Source: Rhodocyclales bacterium (lineage in GTDB: Bacteria > Pseudomonadota > Gammaproteobacteria > Burkholderiales > Rhodocyclaceae). From it: DNA of 24,516 nucleotides. Positions 14,927 through 22,499 of this stretch are shown here, one piece after another (position 1 is the stretch's first letter; each line of letters starts with the position of its first letter). The notes below the pieces were generated by a model. The model searched no databases. It was not told the origin of the DNA and worked only from the letters and a program-made list of their open reading frames with translations. The DNA lies in contig JAIOPW010000525.1 in assembly GCA_021413665.1 (NCBI GenBank), positions 1 through 24,516 on the forward strand, read 5' to 3'. Made by a program: the position numbers and the translations under genes.

Positions 14927-15718
14927 ATGATCTCGATCAGTTCCGCACAACTCGACACGTGGCTTGCCCTGTTCGTGTTCCCGCTGTCGCGAATCCTCGG
15001 CCTGCTCGCGACCGCGCCGGTATTCAACAATGCCGCGTTGCCGGTTCGGATACGCCTGATCGCGGGCCTCGCCATAGCGCTGGCGCTGGCGCCGGCGCTG
15101 CCGCCCCTGCCCGTCATCCCGGCTGGTTCCTGGCTTGGGTTGGCGGTCCTCGCCGAACAGATCCTGATCGGCGTCATGCTCGGATTCACCCTGCGCATCA
15201 CCTTTGCCGCGGTGGACATCGCCGGCGAACTGATCGGACTGCAAATGGGTTTGGGGTTCGCCACCTTTTTCGATCCCGGCAGCGGCGGCCAGACACCGGT
15301 TGTCAGCGAATTCCTCGGCTTGCTGACCGCACTTGTCTTCCTCGCGATGAACGGCCACTTGCTGGCCCTGACGGTTCTTGCCGAGAGCTTCACGTTGTTG
15401 CCGGTAAGCACGACGCCGATCCATGCCGCGGCGTTCTCATCGCTGATGGCATGGTCGTCTACCCTGTTTTCAACCGGAGTGCTGCTGGCTTTGCCTCTGA
15501 TCACGGCCCTGCTGGTCGCCAACATCGCCCTCGGCGTACTGGCGCGCATCGCCCAGCAACTGAACCTGTTCGCCGTCGGCTTCCCCATCACGCTGGCGCT
15601 CGGATTCCTGGTATTGCTGTTGTCGCTTCCCTACATCGGCGCCGCCATGGAAGGCCTCTTCACACGGGGCTTCCAGGCCATGGGCATGGTCATGCGCGCG
15701 GCCGGGAATCCGCTCTGA
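14927..15718 (+). CDS. fliR: Flagellar type III export gate protein FliR
   Basis: A 263-residue, very hydrophobic protein with about six membrane helices, the normal FliR architecture. Landmarks: LALFVFPLSRILGLLATAPVFNN near the N-terminus, LAEQILIGVMLGFTLRITFAAVDIAGELIGLQMGLGFATFFDP in the middle, and ALLVANIALGVLARIAQQLNLFAVGFPITLALGFLVL near the end. A single FliR completes the FliP5Q4R1 gate. It is the last gene of the plus-strand cluster; no flhB follows. Its stop is nine bases from the end of a convergent lipoprotein gene, with no clear intrinsic terminator between. Confidence 0.97.
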   Translation: MISISSAQLDTWLALFVFPLSRILGLLATAPVFNNAALPVRIRLIAGLAIALALAPALPPLPVIPAGSWLGLAVLAEQILIGVMLGFTLRITFAAVDIAGELIGLQMGLGFATFFDPGSGGQTPVVSEFLGLLTALVFLAMNGHLLALTVLAESFTLLPVSTTPIHAAAFSSLMAWSSTLFSTGVLLALPLITALLVANIALGVLARIAQQLNLFAVGFPITLALGFLVLLLSLPYIGAAMEGLFTRGFQAMGMVMRAAGNPL

Positions 15719-15727
15719 CCGGGGCTC

Positions 15728-16249
15728 CTACCTTCTTGTCAGGCGGATGACGCCCTGTGACACGCGCTGCGAGCCGAGCACCGAGGATTCCATGCCTTCC
15801 GTATATTCCAGCACCTGGTAGCCGTCGTATCCACCCTGGCGCATGAGTTCCTTGGCACGCTGGTGGAATACCACGCGCGACTCGCCGGCGCCGCCCGCGT
15901 AGAAGCGTTTCATTTTCAGCGAAAAGTGGTAGTGGCTGTCGGGGAAGGCGGCTTGCTCGATCTCCCAGTTCGGCGCCAGCGGATCGAGGATCAGATACGC
16001 CGCACCCGCATACAGGCCCCAACTGATGATTTTCTCCAGCGGAATCTGCAGCGAGTTGGAGATATTCAGCGTGGTATCGGGAATGATCGGTCCCTGCGCC
16101 GGGAGATTGCCGCTGAGGCTTGTCGGCCCGGGATAATCGAAGGCGGCACATCCGGCGAGCGTGCCGGCCAGCAGGGCAACAGACAAGAGCCGGCGGTTGC
16201 CAACCCGCGAAGCGAAATTCCTGGCAGACAAGGTCCGGGACGGCGTCAT
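15728..16249 (-). CDS. Uncharacterised lipoprotein coupled to flgL
   Basis: A 173-residue protein of unknown function. A lipobox LAGC places the lipidated cysteine at C34, and alanine at the next position predicts outer-membrane sorting. The N-region before the hydrophobic core is long and arginine-rich (about 20 residues). A hydrophobic stretch occurs at about 75-92 (WGLYAGAAYLILDPLAP). The C-terminal half alternates strands and one helix (HYHFSLKMKRF, then RAKELMRQGGYDGYQVLEY, then VSQGVIRLTRR), loosely like the small CC0125/CC1285-type lipoprotein domain; that comparison is weak. Its ATG overlaps the flgL stop by four bases (ATGA), so it should be translated with flgL, implying a flagellum-associated or envelope role. 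It converges with fliR. Confidence 0.8.
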   Translation of the reverse strand: MTPSRTLSARNFASRVGNRRLLSVALLAGTLAGCAAFDYPGPTSLSGNLPAQGPIIPDTTLNISNSLQIPLEKIISWGLYAGAAYLILDPLAPNWEIEQAAFPDSHYHFSLKMKRFYAGGAGESRVVFHQRAKELMRQGGYDGYQVLEYTEGMESSVLGSQRVSQGVIRLTRR

Positions 16250-17541
16250 AGGTAGTTGAACAGCGACAGTTGTGAAATTCTTGAGAAGGACTGCTGCGCC
16301 GCCTCGAGGTCCACCTGCTTGCGCGTGAGGTCGCTGATCGCCTTGGCGTAGTCGAGATCCTGCAGGTCCGACAGGTTCTGCTGGTATTGCAAGCTCAGAT
16401 TTTCGTTGAGGCTGGCCAGCGATTCGATCTCGTTCATGCGTGACCCGATGCCGGCACGGACCCGAAGAACATTGTTGATTCCCTGATCGAGATTGGTCAG
16501 GGCGAAGCCGATATCGTTGATGTACTTGGCATCGGCGGCCGACGTTCCGGTCGGCGCCTCGAGCGCGCCGATCAGGTTGGCAAGCGTGACGAAGATGCTT
16601 TGCGAGGCGCTGGGTGTGGTGGAAAAACTGTCGCCGCTCGCCGGCGCGCCGCTAACGCTGGTGCTGGCGCCGAGATCGAAGGCCGCCTCGGCGCCCTGCG
16701 ACTTGAGCACGATAGGTTGGCCGCTCTGGTAGGCGCGCTGGTTTGCCAGCGGCGCCGGTCCGGCGGCGCCGGTCAGCAGCGAAATGCCGCTCGACGTATC
16801 GATGAGGTCATAGGTCGTGACGCCGGCCGTCACCGTGAAGTTTATGCTGACGTCCTTGGTTGTCGCGGCGCTCCAGGTCGCGGGATTGGTCACCGAGCCG
16901 GAGGTGACAATCCCCGTTCCGCTGTTGCCGGCCGCATAGTCGGTGGAGAAATAGCCATTGCCGCTGCGGATGCGCTTGAACACATCGTTGCCGGAATCGC
17001 TGACCTCGACGAAACGGCTCGGCGACACCTGCATCGTGCGCTGGCCGTCGTCGCCCTGGTAGACGATCTCATTGCCGGCGAGGATGTTGTCGACCGATCC
17101 ACCGAAGGGTTCCACCGCACCCATGAAGCCGGCAAACATGTGCTGGCCGGTACCGTCCGAGGCGTTGGCAAGGCCGAGCAGTTCGTTGAAGCGCGCCCGC
17201 AGCGTGACCGCGATGCCGCTGCGGGCCGTTGCCGGCAGGTTGGTGCTGCCAGCCTGGACAGCCAGTTGGCGAACCTCCCCAAGGACTTCGCCGACACTCG
17301 TCAGTTGCGCCTCTTCCAGACCCAGGGCGAGCGAGGCATAGTCCTGGTTCTTTATGAACTGGGCCACGACCTCGCTCGATTGCGTGACTTCCAGCGCCCG
17401 CGCCGCGGCCACCGGATCGTCGCTCGGCGACAGGATCCGCCGTCCCGAAGAAACCTGCTGCTGCAAATGCAGCAACGAGGCGGTCTGCCGGTTGATGCTG
17501 GATACTCCCGCATCGAAAATCATTCCACTGCTGACGCGCAT
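16246..17541 (-). CDS. flgL: Flagellar hook-associated protein FlgL (HAP3)
   Basis: A 431-residue protein; enteric FlgL is about 317, so this one carries an enlarged variable middle. Conserved ends: N-terminal MRVSSGMIFDAGVSSINRQ with LQQQVSSGRRILSPSDDPVAA, and a C-terminal coiled coil ending SFSRISQLSLFNYL. FlgL forms the second junction ring between hook and filament and is secreted unprocessed. The ATG at 17541 is chosen for its conserved MRVS start and strong Shine-Dalgarno (GGGAG, seven bases away). The frame happens to stay open far upstream inside flgK, which is not coding. It lies 26 bases after flgK, and its stop overlaps the start of the lipoprotein gene. Confidence 0.95.
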   Translation of the reverse strand: MRVSSGMIFDAGVSSINRQTASLLHLQQQVSSGRRILSPSDDPVAAARALEVTQSSEVVAQFIKNQDYASLALGLEEAQLTSVGEVLGEVRQLAVQAGSTNLPATARSGIAVTLRARFNELLGLANASDGTGQHMFAGFMGAVEPFGGSVDNILAGNEIVYQGDDGQRTMQVSPSRFVEVSDSGNDVFKRIRSGNGYFSTDYAAGNSGTGIVTSGSVTNPATWSAATTKDVSINFTVTAGVTTYDLIDTSSGISLLTGAAGPAPLANQRAYQSGQPIVLKSQGAEAAFDLGASTSVSGAPASGDSFSTTPSASQSIFVTLANLIGALEAPTGTSAADAKYINDIGFALTNLDQGINNVLRVRAGIGSRMNEIESLASLNENLSLQYQQNLSDLQDLDYAKAISDLTRKQVDLEAAQQSFSRISQLSLFNYL

Positions 17542-17567
17542 GACTTTTCTCCCGTTGCCCCGGCCCG

Positions 17568-19493
17568 CTATCGGCCCAGGGCAAGAATTTCGTCGAACAG
17601 GCTGCTGGCGATATCCAGTACCTTGGCCGAGGCCTGGTAGGCCTGCTGATAGCGCAGCAGGTTGGCCGCTTCTTCGTCCAGATTGACGCCGGAAAGCGAT
17701 TGCAGCGCGGTCGTGGCGTGATCCGCCAGGCCCTGCTGGGCGGCGCCGATCGCCGCCACTTCGTTGGCCTTGCTGCCGACGGCGCCGACGATCTGCGAAT
17801 AGGCCGATTGGTAGGTGGCCGTGGGCCCCGACGTCGTGCTGCCGATCATGGTGCTGCGCGTCTGCAAAGCCCCCAGCAGCGCGATATTGCGATTGTCGGC
17901 CACGCCGCTGGCATTGTTGTCGATCGTGAAGATGTCGCCGCCAGCCGGATTGCCGGTGATCTGCGCGGTCCAGCCGTTGTAAGTGATATCGGCGCCGGCG
18001 GTATAGGCGACGCCGAGCGCGGGAAGACCCGCGCCGATGCCCGTGACGTTGAAGGTCGTCGCGCTGGTGAAGGTGATCGTCACCGTTTGCTGCAGATTGG
18101 CATTCGGTGGCGGCGGCGCATTCACCGTCCCGGGGCTGATGGCGGCGGTACCGATGTTGGCCAGCGCGGCCGAGGAACGGATCGGTGCGGCGGCCGCTAT
18201 CTGGCGCGCGTCGGTGAAGGCCACGGCGATGTTGCGGGCGCCGCTGCGCGTGGGCTGGATCAACACGCTGTCGCCGGCCGCCGGTACCCATGTACCAGCC
18301 GCAATAGTGATGCCATCGACGGTCTGGGGCAGGGCAGCGTAGGTCTGCACGACGTTGTCCGCCAGCCGTGTCAGTTGATAGTTTCCGCCGACGAAACTGA
18401 GCCGGTAATCGCTGCCGGTCAGGCGATCGATGGTCGCCGTATCGATGCTCACGGCAGGCGACCCGGCCCCCGTGTTCAGGCTGTTGGCGCGGACTGTCGG
18501 CGTGGCGACATTGAAGAAGTTGGTGCCCAGCGCGCCGGTCAGATCCTGTCCGAGGCGATGCTGGTCGTTGACGTTCTGCGCCAGCGTCATTGCAATCCGG
18601 CCGAGGGCGTTCTGCGCCGAATCCAGCGTCTGGCTGCGGAATCCGAGCAGGCCGCCGAGGCTGCCGCCGGTAATCTGCGATTCGGGCAATGTCAGCGCCG
18701 TGCCACCAACGCCGACTATCGCAACCGTGGTGCGCTCCGGATCGTCCGGCGCCTGGACCGCCTGCAACTGGTACGCCTGATTGCCCACGACCAGCGGCTG
18801 CCCGTTGCCGATGAACACGCTGAAGCTGCCATCACCCTGGGACACCGTGTTGACCCGCACCAGCTTGTTCAGCTCCTTCAGCATCTGGTCACGCTGGTCG
18901 AGCAAATCGTTGGCCGGCTGGTTGGCTGCACCCGCCTGCGCGAGGACAATGCGCTGGTTGATGTCGGCCAGTTGCGCGCTGTAAGTGTTTATCTGCGTGA
19001 TCTGTTCGGCAACTTGCTTGTTCGTACCGTCGCGGATTTCGGAAAAGCGCTGATCCAGCGCCTGGAATCGGCTGACGAGGCTCTGCGCGGCGGAGAGCAT
19101 CGACTGCCGGCCGGGAATTGATGACGGGTTGGCGGCGACATCCTGAACGCCCTTGAAGAATTCCGAAAGTGCGGGTGACAGCCCGGCACTGGTGTCGGCC
19201 AGCAGGTTGTCGATCTGGCGTATCTGCGCGAGGTAGCTGTCCATCTCGGCCGCGCCGGCCTCGGCGCTCAATACCTGGCGGTTGAGAAACTGGTCATAGA
19301 TTCGCTGCACGGTCTGGACGTGCGTCCCCTGGCCGACAAAGCCGCTCCCGGTAAACAGCGGGACGTTGGTACCCTGAACGATCTGCTGCCGGTTGTATCC
19401 GGCGGTCGAAGCGTTGGCAATGTTGTGGCTGGTCGTCAACATGCCGACCTGTGCCGCATTAAGTCCGCTGACGCCGATACTGAAGATGCTCAT
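17568..19493 (-). CDS. flgK: Flagellar hook-associated protein FlgK (HAP1)
   Basis: A 641-residue protein, longer than the 547 residues of the enteric protein because of an expanded central variable region. The N-terminal MSIFSIGVSGLNAAQ with HNIANASTAGYNRQ is the conserved axial-protein motif. The C-terminal end (SGVNLDEEAANLLRYQQAYQAS, then LFDEILALGR) is the family signature. FlgK is the first junction protein at the hook tip. The ATG at 19493 follows GGAG by five bases; an upstream extension to 19526 lacks the conserved start. A perfect sigma-54 promoter lies about 70 bases upstream, so flgK-flgL-lipoprotein form a unit separate from flgJ. Confidence 0.97.
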   Translation of the reverse strand: MSIFSIGVSGLNAAQVGMLTTSHNIANASTAGYNRQQIVQGTNVPLFTGSGFVGQGTHVQTVQRIYDQFLNRQVLSAEAGAAEMDSYLAQIRQIDNLLADTSAGLSPALSEFFKGVQDVAANPSSIPGRQSMLSAAQSLVSRFQALDQRFSEIRDGTNKQVAEQITQINTYSAQLADINQRIVLAQAGAANQPANDLLDQRDQMLKELNKLVRVNTVSQGDGSFSVFIGNGQPLVVGNQAYQLQAVQAPDDPERTTVAIVGVGGTALTLPESQITGGSLGGLLGFRSQTLDSAQNALGRIAMTLAQNVNDQHRLGQDLTGALGTNFFNVATPTVRANSLNTGAGSPAVSIDTATIDRLTGSDYRLSFVGGNYQLTRLADNVVQTYAALPQTVDGITIAAGTWVPAAGDSVLIQPTRSGARNIAVAFTDARQIAAAAPIRSSAALANIGTAAISPGTVNAPPPPNANLQQTVTITFTSATTFNVTGIGAGLPALGVAYTAGADITYNGWTAQITGNPAGGDIFTIDNNASGVADNRNIALLGALQTRSTMIGSTTSGPTATYQSAYSQIVGAVGSKANEVAAIGAAQQGLADHATTALQSLSGVNLDEEAANLLRYQQAYQASAKVLDIASSLFDEILALGR

Positions 19494-19517
19494 GGTTGCT
19501 CCGCTATAGAACCTGAA

Positions 19518-19538
19518 TAACGGCAAAACTTGCCGTTA
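19518..19538. promoter_or_regulatory. Inverted repeat with CGGCAA-N3-TTGCCG core in the flgK leader
   Basis: TAACGGCAA and TTGCCGTTA form a perfect nine-base inverted repeat around an AAC centre. Its core is identical in half-sites and spacing to the repeat at 4648-4662. It lies about 22 bases downstream of the predicted flgK transcription start. FlrC of Vibrio is known to bind enhancer sites downstream of some flagellar promoters including flgK, so an activator site is plausible; an mRNA hairpin in the leader is the alternative. Confidence 0.5.
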
Positions 19539-19560
19539 GTTGAGGGATCAGCAGGAATAG

Positions 19561-19576
19561 AGCAACCGACGTGCCA
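19561..19576 (-). promoter_or_regulatory. Perfect sigma-54 promoter of flgK-flgL-lipoprotein
   Basis: On the minus strand TGGCAC-GTCGG-TTGCT matches every defined position of the sigma-54 consensus with exact spacing. The predicted start is near 19550, giving a leader of about 57 bases to the flgK ATG. It sits in the 116-base flgJ-flgK gap. Confidence 0.88.
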
Positions 19577-19584
19577 GCCCGGTA

Positions 19585-19602
19585 CCGCCGCGCCTGCGGC
19601 GG
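19585..19602 (-). repeat. GC-rich hairpin after flgJ
   Basis: Perfect seven-base arms (CCGCCGC and GCGGCGG) with a four-base loop lie eight bases after the flgJ stop and directly upstream of the flgK sigma-54 promoter. No T run follows on the minus strand, so it is not a classical intrinsic terminator, but it could stabilise the 3' end of the upstream flg mRNA. Confidence 0.45.
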
Positions 19603-19609
19603 GACGGTG

Positions 19610-20590
19610 TCAGCCGGCCATGGCCTGGCGCAGCGCGGTGCCGCCGATGATGCGTTCGAGCTTGGCGGCATAGAGGGGGTCGGTGGCATACCCGGCGGCC
19701 TGCAGGCCGCGGGCAAAACCGGCCGCTTCCTGCGTGCCGAGCACCGCGGCGTAGCGCGGGGTGCCGGCGAGAAGCCTGGCGTAGTCGCCGAAGGCTTCCT
19801 CGTAGGACCCATAAGCGCGGAATCGTTCGACCCGGGACTGCGCCACGCCGGCAACGACTTCGGTGGTGTTTGCTTCAACCGCGGGTCCGCGCCAGCCTCC
19901 ACCCGCCTTGATGCCGAAGATGTTGAAGCTCGGCCCGCCATCGGCGCGACGCGGTTCGGACTTGCCCCAGCCGGTTTCCAGGGCCGCCTGCGCCACCATG
20001 AAGTGGGCCGGAATGCCGGTGCCACGCTCGGCGGCGGTGGCCGCCGGCAACACGCGATCGACAAAGGCGCGCTGCGCGGCGGTGGCCGCGTCCGGCGCAA
20101 GAGTCGGCGCTGGCGAGACGGTGCCCGAAGGCGCGGGCGGCGGATTTCTCAGCGGCATGAAACCCGGCGCCACATCGCGCCGCAAGGGCAGCACCTGGTC
20201 CAGCGGCAGGCGATAGGCGGGCGGGGCGGAGCGCAGCGGCAGCGGCCCGTCGAAGGCCTGCGGCTCCTGGTTCTGGCGCGCGAGTTGCGCCTCGATCATG
20301 GCCGCCAGACCGGTACCGCGCCCACCGCCGCCGAGCGCCTGGCCGAGTTGCTGGTCGAGCAGCGATTCGTACATCCGGGTCTGGTCGCTATCGAACATTC
20401 CCTCACGCGGCGTCGCATCGCGCATGGATTTGAGCACCATCTGCAGGAACAGGGCCTCGAACTGCCTGGCCACCACCTTGTTCGCCGCCGGATCGCCCGA
20501 CCTGGCCTGGCGTTTGAGTGCAGCCAGACCGTTGACATCGAAAATGTTGGTGGCGACGGCGGGACTGATCGAGTCGTTGGGCTTGGTCAT
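19610..20590 (-). CDS. flgJ: Flagellar rod-cap protein and peptidoglycan hydrolase FlgJ
   Basis: A 326-residue two-domain protein. The N-terminal rod-scaffolding domain contains ARQFEALFLQMVLKSMRDA (about 41-60) and TRMYESLLDQQL (71-82). A proline-rich linker follows (about 107-170). The C-terminal glucosaminidase-type domain contains FMVAQAALETGWGKSE with probable catalytic E205, then NIFGIKAGGGWRG, and RAYGSYEEAFGDYARLL. FlgJ caps the growing rod and cuts peptidoglycan so the rod can cross the periplasm. Having both domains is the beta/gammaproteobacterial arrangement. There is no good Shine-Dalgarno at the ATG (20590), and a hairpin lies just upstream, so its translation may be low. Confidence 0.96.
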   Translation of the reverse strand: MTKPNDSISPAVATNIFDVNGLAALKRQARSGDPAANKVVARQFEALFLQMVLKSMRDATPREGMFDSDQTRMYESLLDQQLGQALGGGGRGTGLAAMIEAQLARQNQEPQAFDGPLPLRSAPPAYRLPLDQVLPLRRDVAPGFMPLRNPPPAPSGTVSPAPTLAPDAATAAQRAFVDRVLPAATAAERGTGIPAHFMVAQAALETGWGKSEPRRADGGPSFNIFGIKAGGGWRGPAVEANTTEVVAGVAQSRVERFRAYGSYEEAFGDYARLLAGTPRYAAVLGTQEAAGFARGLQAAGYATDPLYAAKLERIIGGTALRQAMAG

Positions 20591-20618
20591 GGCGATGGTC
20601 AGAATCGCATGGAGGCGG

Positions 20619-20637
20619 CCTTCGCGGTCGGCGAAGG
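20619..20637 (-). repeat. Intercistronic hairpin between flgI and flgJ
   Basis: CCTTCGC and GCGAAGG form a perfect seven-base stem with a five-base loop in the 103-base flgI-flgJ gap. On the transcribed strand no T run follows, so termination is unlikely. It may attenuate expression or protect the upstream mRNA. FlgJ is needed in few copies compared with FlgI, which fits, but this is inference. Confidence 0.4.
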
Positions 20638-20693
20638 AACGCAGCTAAATCTTCCCTGACCGGGATACCACGCATCCCTCCCGGCGGCTGCGT

Positions 20694-21806
20694 TCAGATG
20701 ATTTCCAGCTCGGCGCGCAGGGCGCCGGCCGATTTCATCGCCTGCAGGATGGCCGTCAGGTCCTGCGGATTGGCGCCGAGGGTGTTCAGCGCCTTGACGA
20801 TGTCGGCGAGATTGGCGCCGGCCTTGACGTTCATCAGTGCGCCGCCCTCCTGCTTGATGTCGATCTGGGCATTCGCCGTCGCGGCGGTCTGTCCGCCGGA
20901 CAGCGCGCCCGGCTGGCTGACCGCGTTGTCGGTGCTGATCGACACGGACAGGTTGCCATGCGCAACGGCGCAGTTTTCCAGCAGCACGGCCTGGTTCATC
21001 ACCACCGACCCGGTGCGGCTGTTGACGATCACCTTGGCCGCCATCCTGACCGGCGTCACCTCGATGCTTTCGATGCGGCCGATGAAGCTGACGCGTTCGT
21101 CGACGTTGGTGGGCGCGCGCACCCGTATCTGGCGGCCATCCGCCGCCGTGGCGGTCCCCGGGATCGCGCGGTTGATGGCCTGGACCACCCGTTGCGCGGT
21201 GCCGAAGTCCGTGCTGTTCAATTCGATATTGACGAACTCTCCCTGTCCGAGCGGCATCGGCACTTCGCGCTCGACCGTCGCGCCACCGGCAATGCGACCG
21301 ACCGAAAGATGGTTCACCGTCACCTTGGACCCGGCGCCCGACGCACCGGCGCCGACCACCACCACATTGCCCTGTGCCATGGCGTAGATTTGCCCGTCGG
21401 CGCCCTTCATCGGCGTCAGGATCAGCGTGCCGCCCTTGAGGCTCTTGGCATTGCCGATCGACGACACGGTGATGTCGATCGGCTGGCCGGTGCGGGCAAA
21501 GGGCGGAAGATTGGCCGTCACCATCACGGCGGCCACATTCTTCAATTGCAATGACTGACCCGGCGGCAGATTCACGCCCATGGCCGAAAGCATGCTGATC
21601 ATGCTTTGCACGGTGAAGGGCGTCTGCGTGGTCTGGTCGCCACTGCCGTCCAGGCCGACGACGATGCCATAGCCGACGAGCTGGTTGTTGCGCACGCCGG
21701 CAATCGACGCAATGTCCTTGATGCGCTCGGCGCGGGCGGTATCGACCACCAGCAGCGCGGCAAGAACCCAGAGGAAAGCGAGGAAGCTCTTTTCGATCCG
21801 TGTCAT
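20694..21806 (-). CDS. flgI: Flagellar P-ring protein FlgI
   Basis: A 370-residue protein with a Sec signal peptide (about 1-26, FLAFLWVLAALLVVDTARA). The mature part starts ERIKDIASIAGVRNNQLVGYGIVVGL, the classic FlgI opening, followed by LDGSGDQT and FARTGQPIDITVSSIGNAKSL. FlgI forms the periplasmic P ring, the rod bushing in peptidoglycan. A GTG codon directly precedes the ATG; the ATG at 21806 is preferred because the Shine-Dalgarno AGGAG is then six bases away. That Shine-Dalgarno overlaps the stop codon of flgH (TAGGAG), so the two are translationally linked. Confidence 0.97.
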   Translation of the reverse strand: MTRIEKSFLAFLWVLAALLVVDTARAERIKDIASIAGVRNNQLVGYGIVVGLDGSGDQTTQTPFTVQSMISMLSAMGVNLPPGQSLQLKNVAAVMVTANLPPFARTGQPIDITVSSIGNAKSLKGGTLILTPMKGADGQIYAMAQGNVVVVGAGASGAGSKVTVNHLSVGRIAGGATVEREVPMPLGQGEFVNIELNSTDFGTAQRVVQAINRAIPGTATAADGRQIRVRAPTNVDERVSFIGRIESIEVTPVRMAAKVIVNSRTGSVVMNQAVLLENCAVAHGNLSVSISTDNAVSQPGALSGGQTAATANAQIDIKQEGGALMNVKAGANLADIVKALNTLGANPQDLTAILQAMKSAGALRAELEII

Positions 21807-21815
21807 CACGGGCTC

Positions 21816-22481
21816 CTAAAACGGAAGGACGGTCAGGAAGAAGCGCCCCAGCCAGCCCATGACCTGCGCCGAGTCGATAAAGCCGTTCGCCTTGTACTCG
21901 ATGCGCGCGTCGGCCACCTGGGTCGAGGTCACGGCATTGGCCGCGGTGATGGTGTTCGGATTGACCACCCCGGAGAAGCGCACGAACTCCTCACCCTCCT
22001 TGAGTCCGATCTGCTTTTCGCCGGACACCAGCAGGTTGCCGTTGGGATAGACCTCGATCACGGTCACCGTCAGCGTGCCGGTGAAATCGTTGGACGAGGT
22101 GTTCTCGCCCTTGCCGTTGAAGTTGTTGGTGCCGCTGGCGGCGAGCGTGGTGCCCTGGGCGCCCTTGAACGGCAGGCCGACGATGGTCGGCACGCTGACG
22201 TCGACATCCGAGCTTCGGGTGGTCTTGTTTTCCGATTTCTTCGACGCCTGGACCTTTTCCTGGATGTTGATGACCAGGGTGTCGCCGACGAAGCGGGCAC
22301 GCCTGTCCTCGAACAACGGCCGCGCCGAGGCGACGCTGAATATGGCGCCGCTGCTGGGGGCGATCGCAGTGCGCGGTTCTGGTCGCGCTGTCATCGGCTG
22401 ATGCACCGCCGTCGGCGGCGTGGTGGTCACGCAGCCCGCCAGCGGCAGGGCCGCCATCAGCAGGAGCAGGAATTTATTCAT
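21816..22481 (-). CDS. flgH: Flagellar L-ring lipoprotein FlgH
   Basis: A 221-residue lipoprotein. The signal peptide ends in lipobox LAGC with C17. Family signatures include the GAIFSVASARPLFEDRRARFVGDTLVINIQE region (about 45-75) and, near the C-terminus, IEYKANGFIDSAQVMGWLGRFFLTVLPF. FlgH forms the outer-membrane L ring, confirming a Gram-negative double-membrane host. It lies between flgG and flgI in the standard flgGHI order. Confidence 0.97.
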   Translation of the reverse strand: MNKFLLLLMAALPLAGCVTTTPPTAVHQPMTARPEPRTAIAPSSGAIFSVASARPLFEDRRARFVGDTLVINIQEKVQASKKSENKTTRSSDVDVSVPTIVGLPFKGAQGTTLAASGTNNFNGKGENTSSNDFTGTLTVTVIEVYPNGNLLVSGEKQIGLKEGEEFVRFSGVVNPNTITAANAVTSTQVADARIEYKANGFIDSAQVMGWLGRFFLTVLPF

Positions 22482-22499
22482 GATTCGCCTCGATCTTCA

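Noticed and set aside
16246..18291. A 681-residue open frame that includes flgL and extends upstream
   Set aside because: The part upstream of 17541 lies in another frame of flgK and reads as low-complexity Arg/Gln/Gly-rich sequence. FlgL has a conserved ATG start with a good Shine-Dalgarno at 17541.
17700..19121. 473-codon plus-strand open frame opposite flgK
   Set aside because: It shows shadow-frame composition (Arg/Gly/Ala/Asp), is antisense to a complete flgK, and has no recognisable motif. The same reasoning applies to other antisense frames, for example 19571-20659, 21606-22835 and 4669-5898.
19518..19538. flgK leader hairpin as an intrinsic terminator
   Set aside because: There is no T run after the stem on either strand, and it lies between a perfect promoter and the gene it should express.
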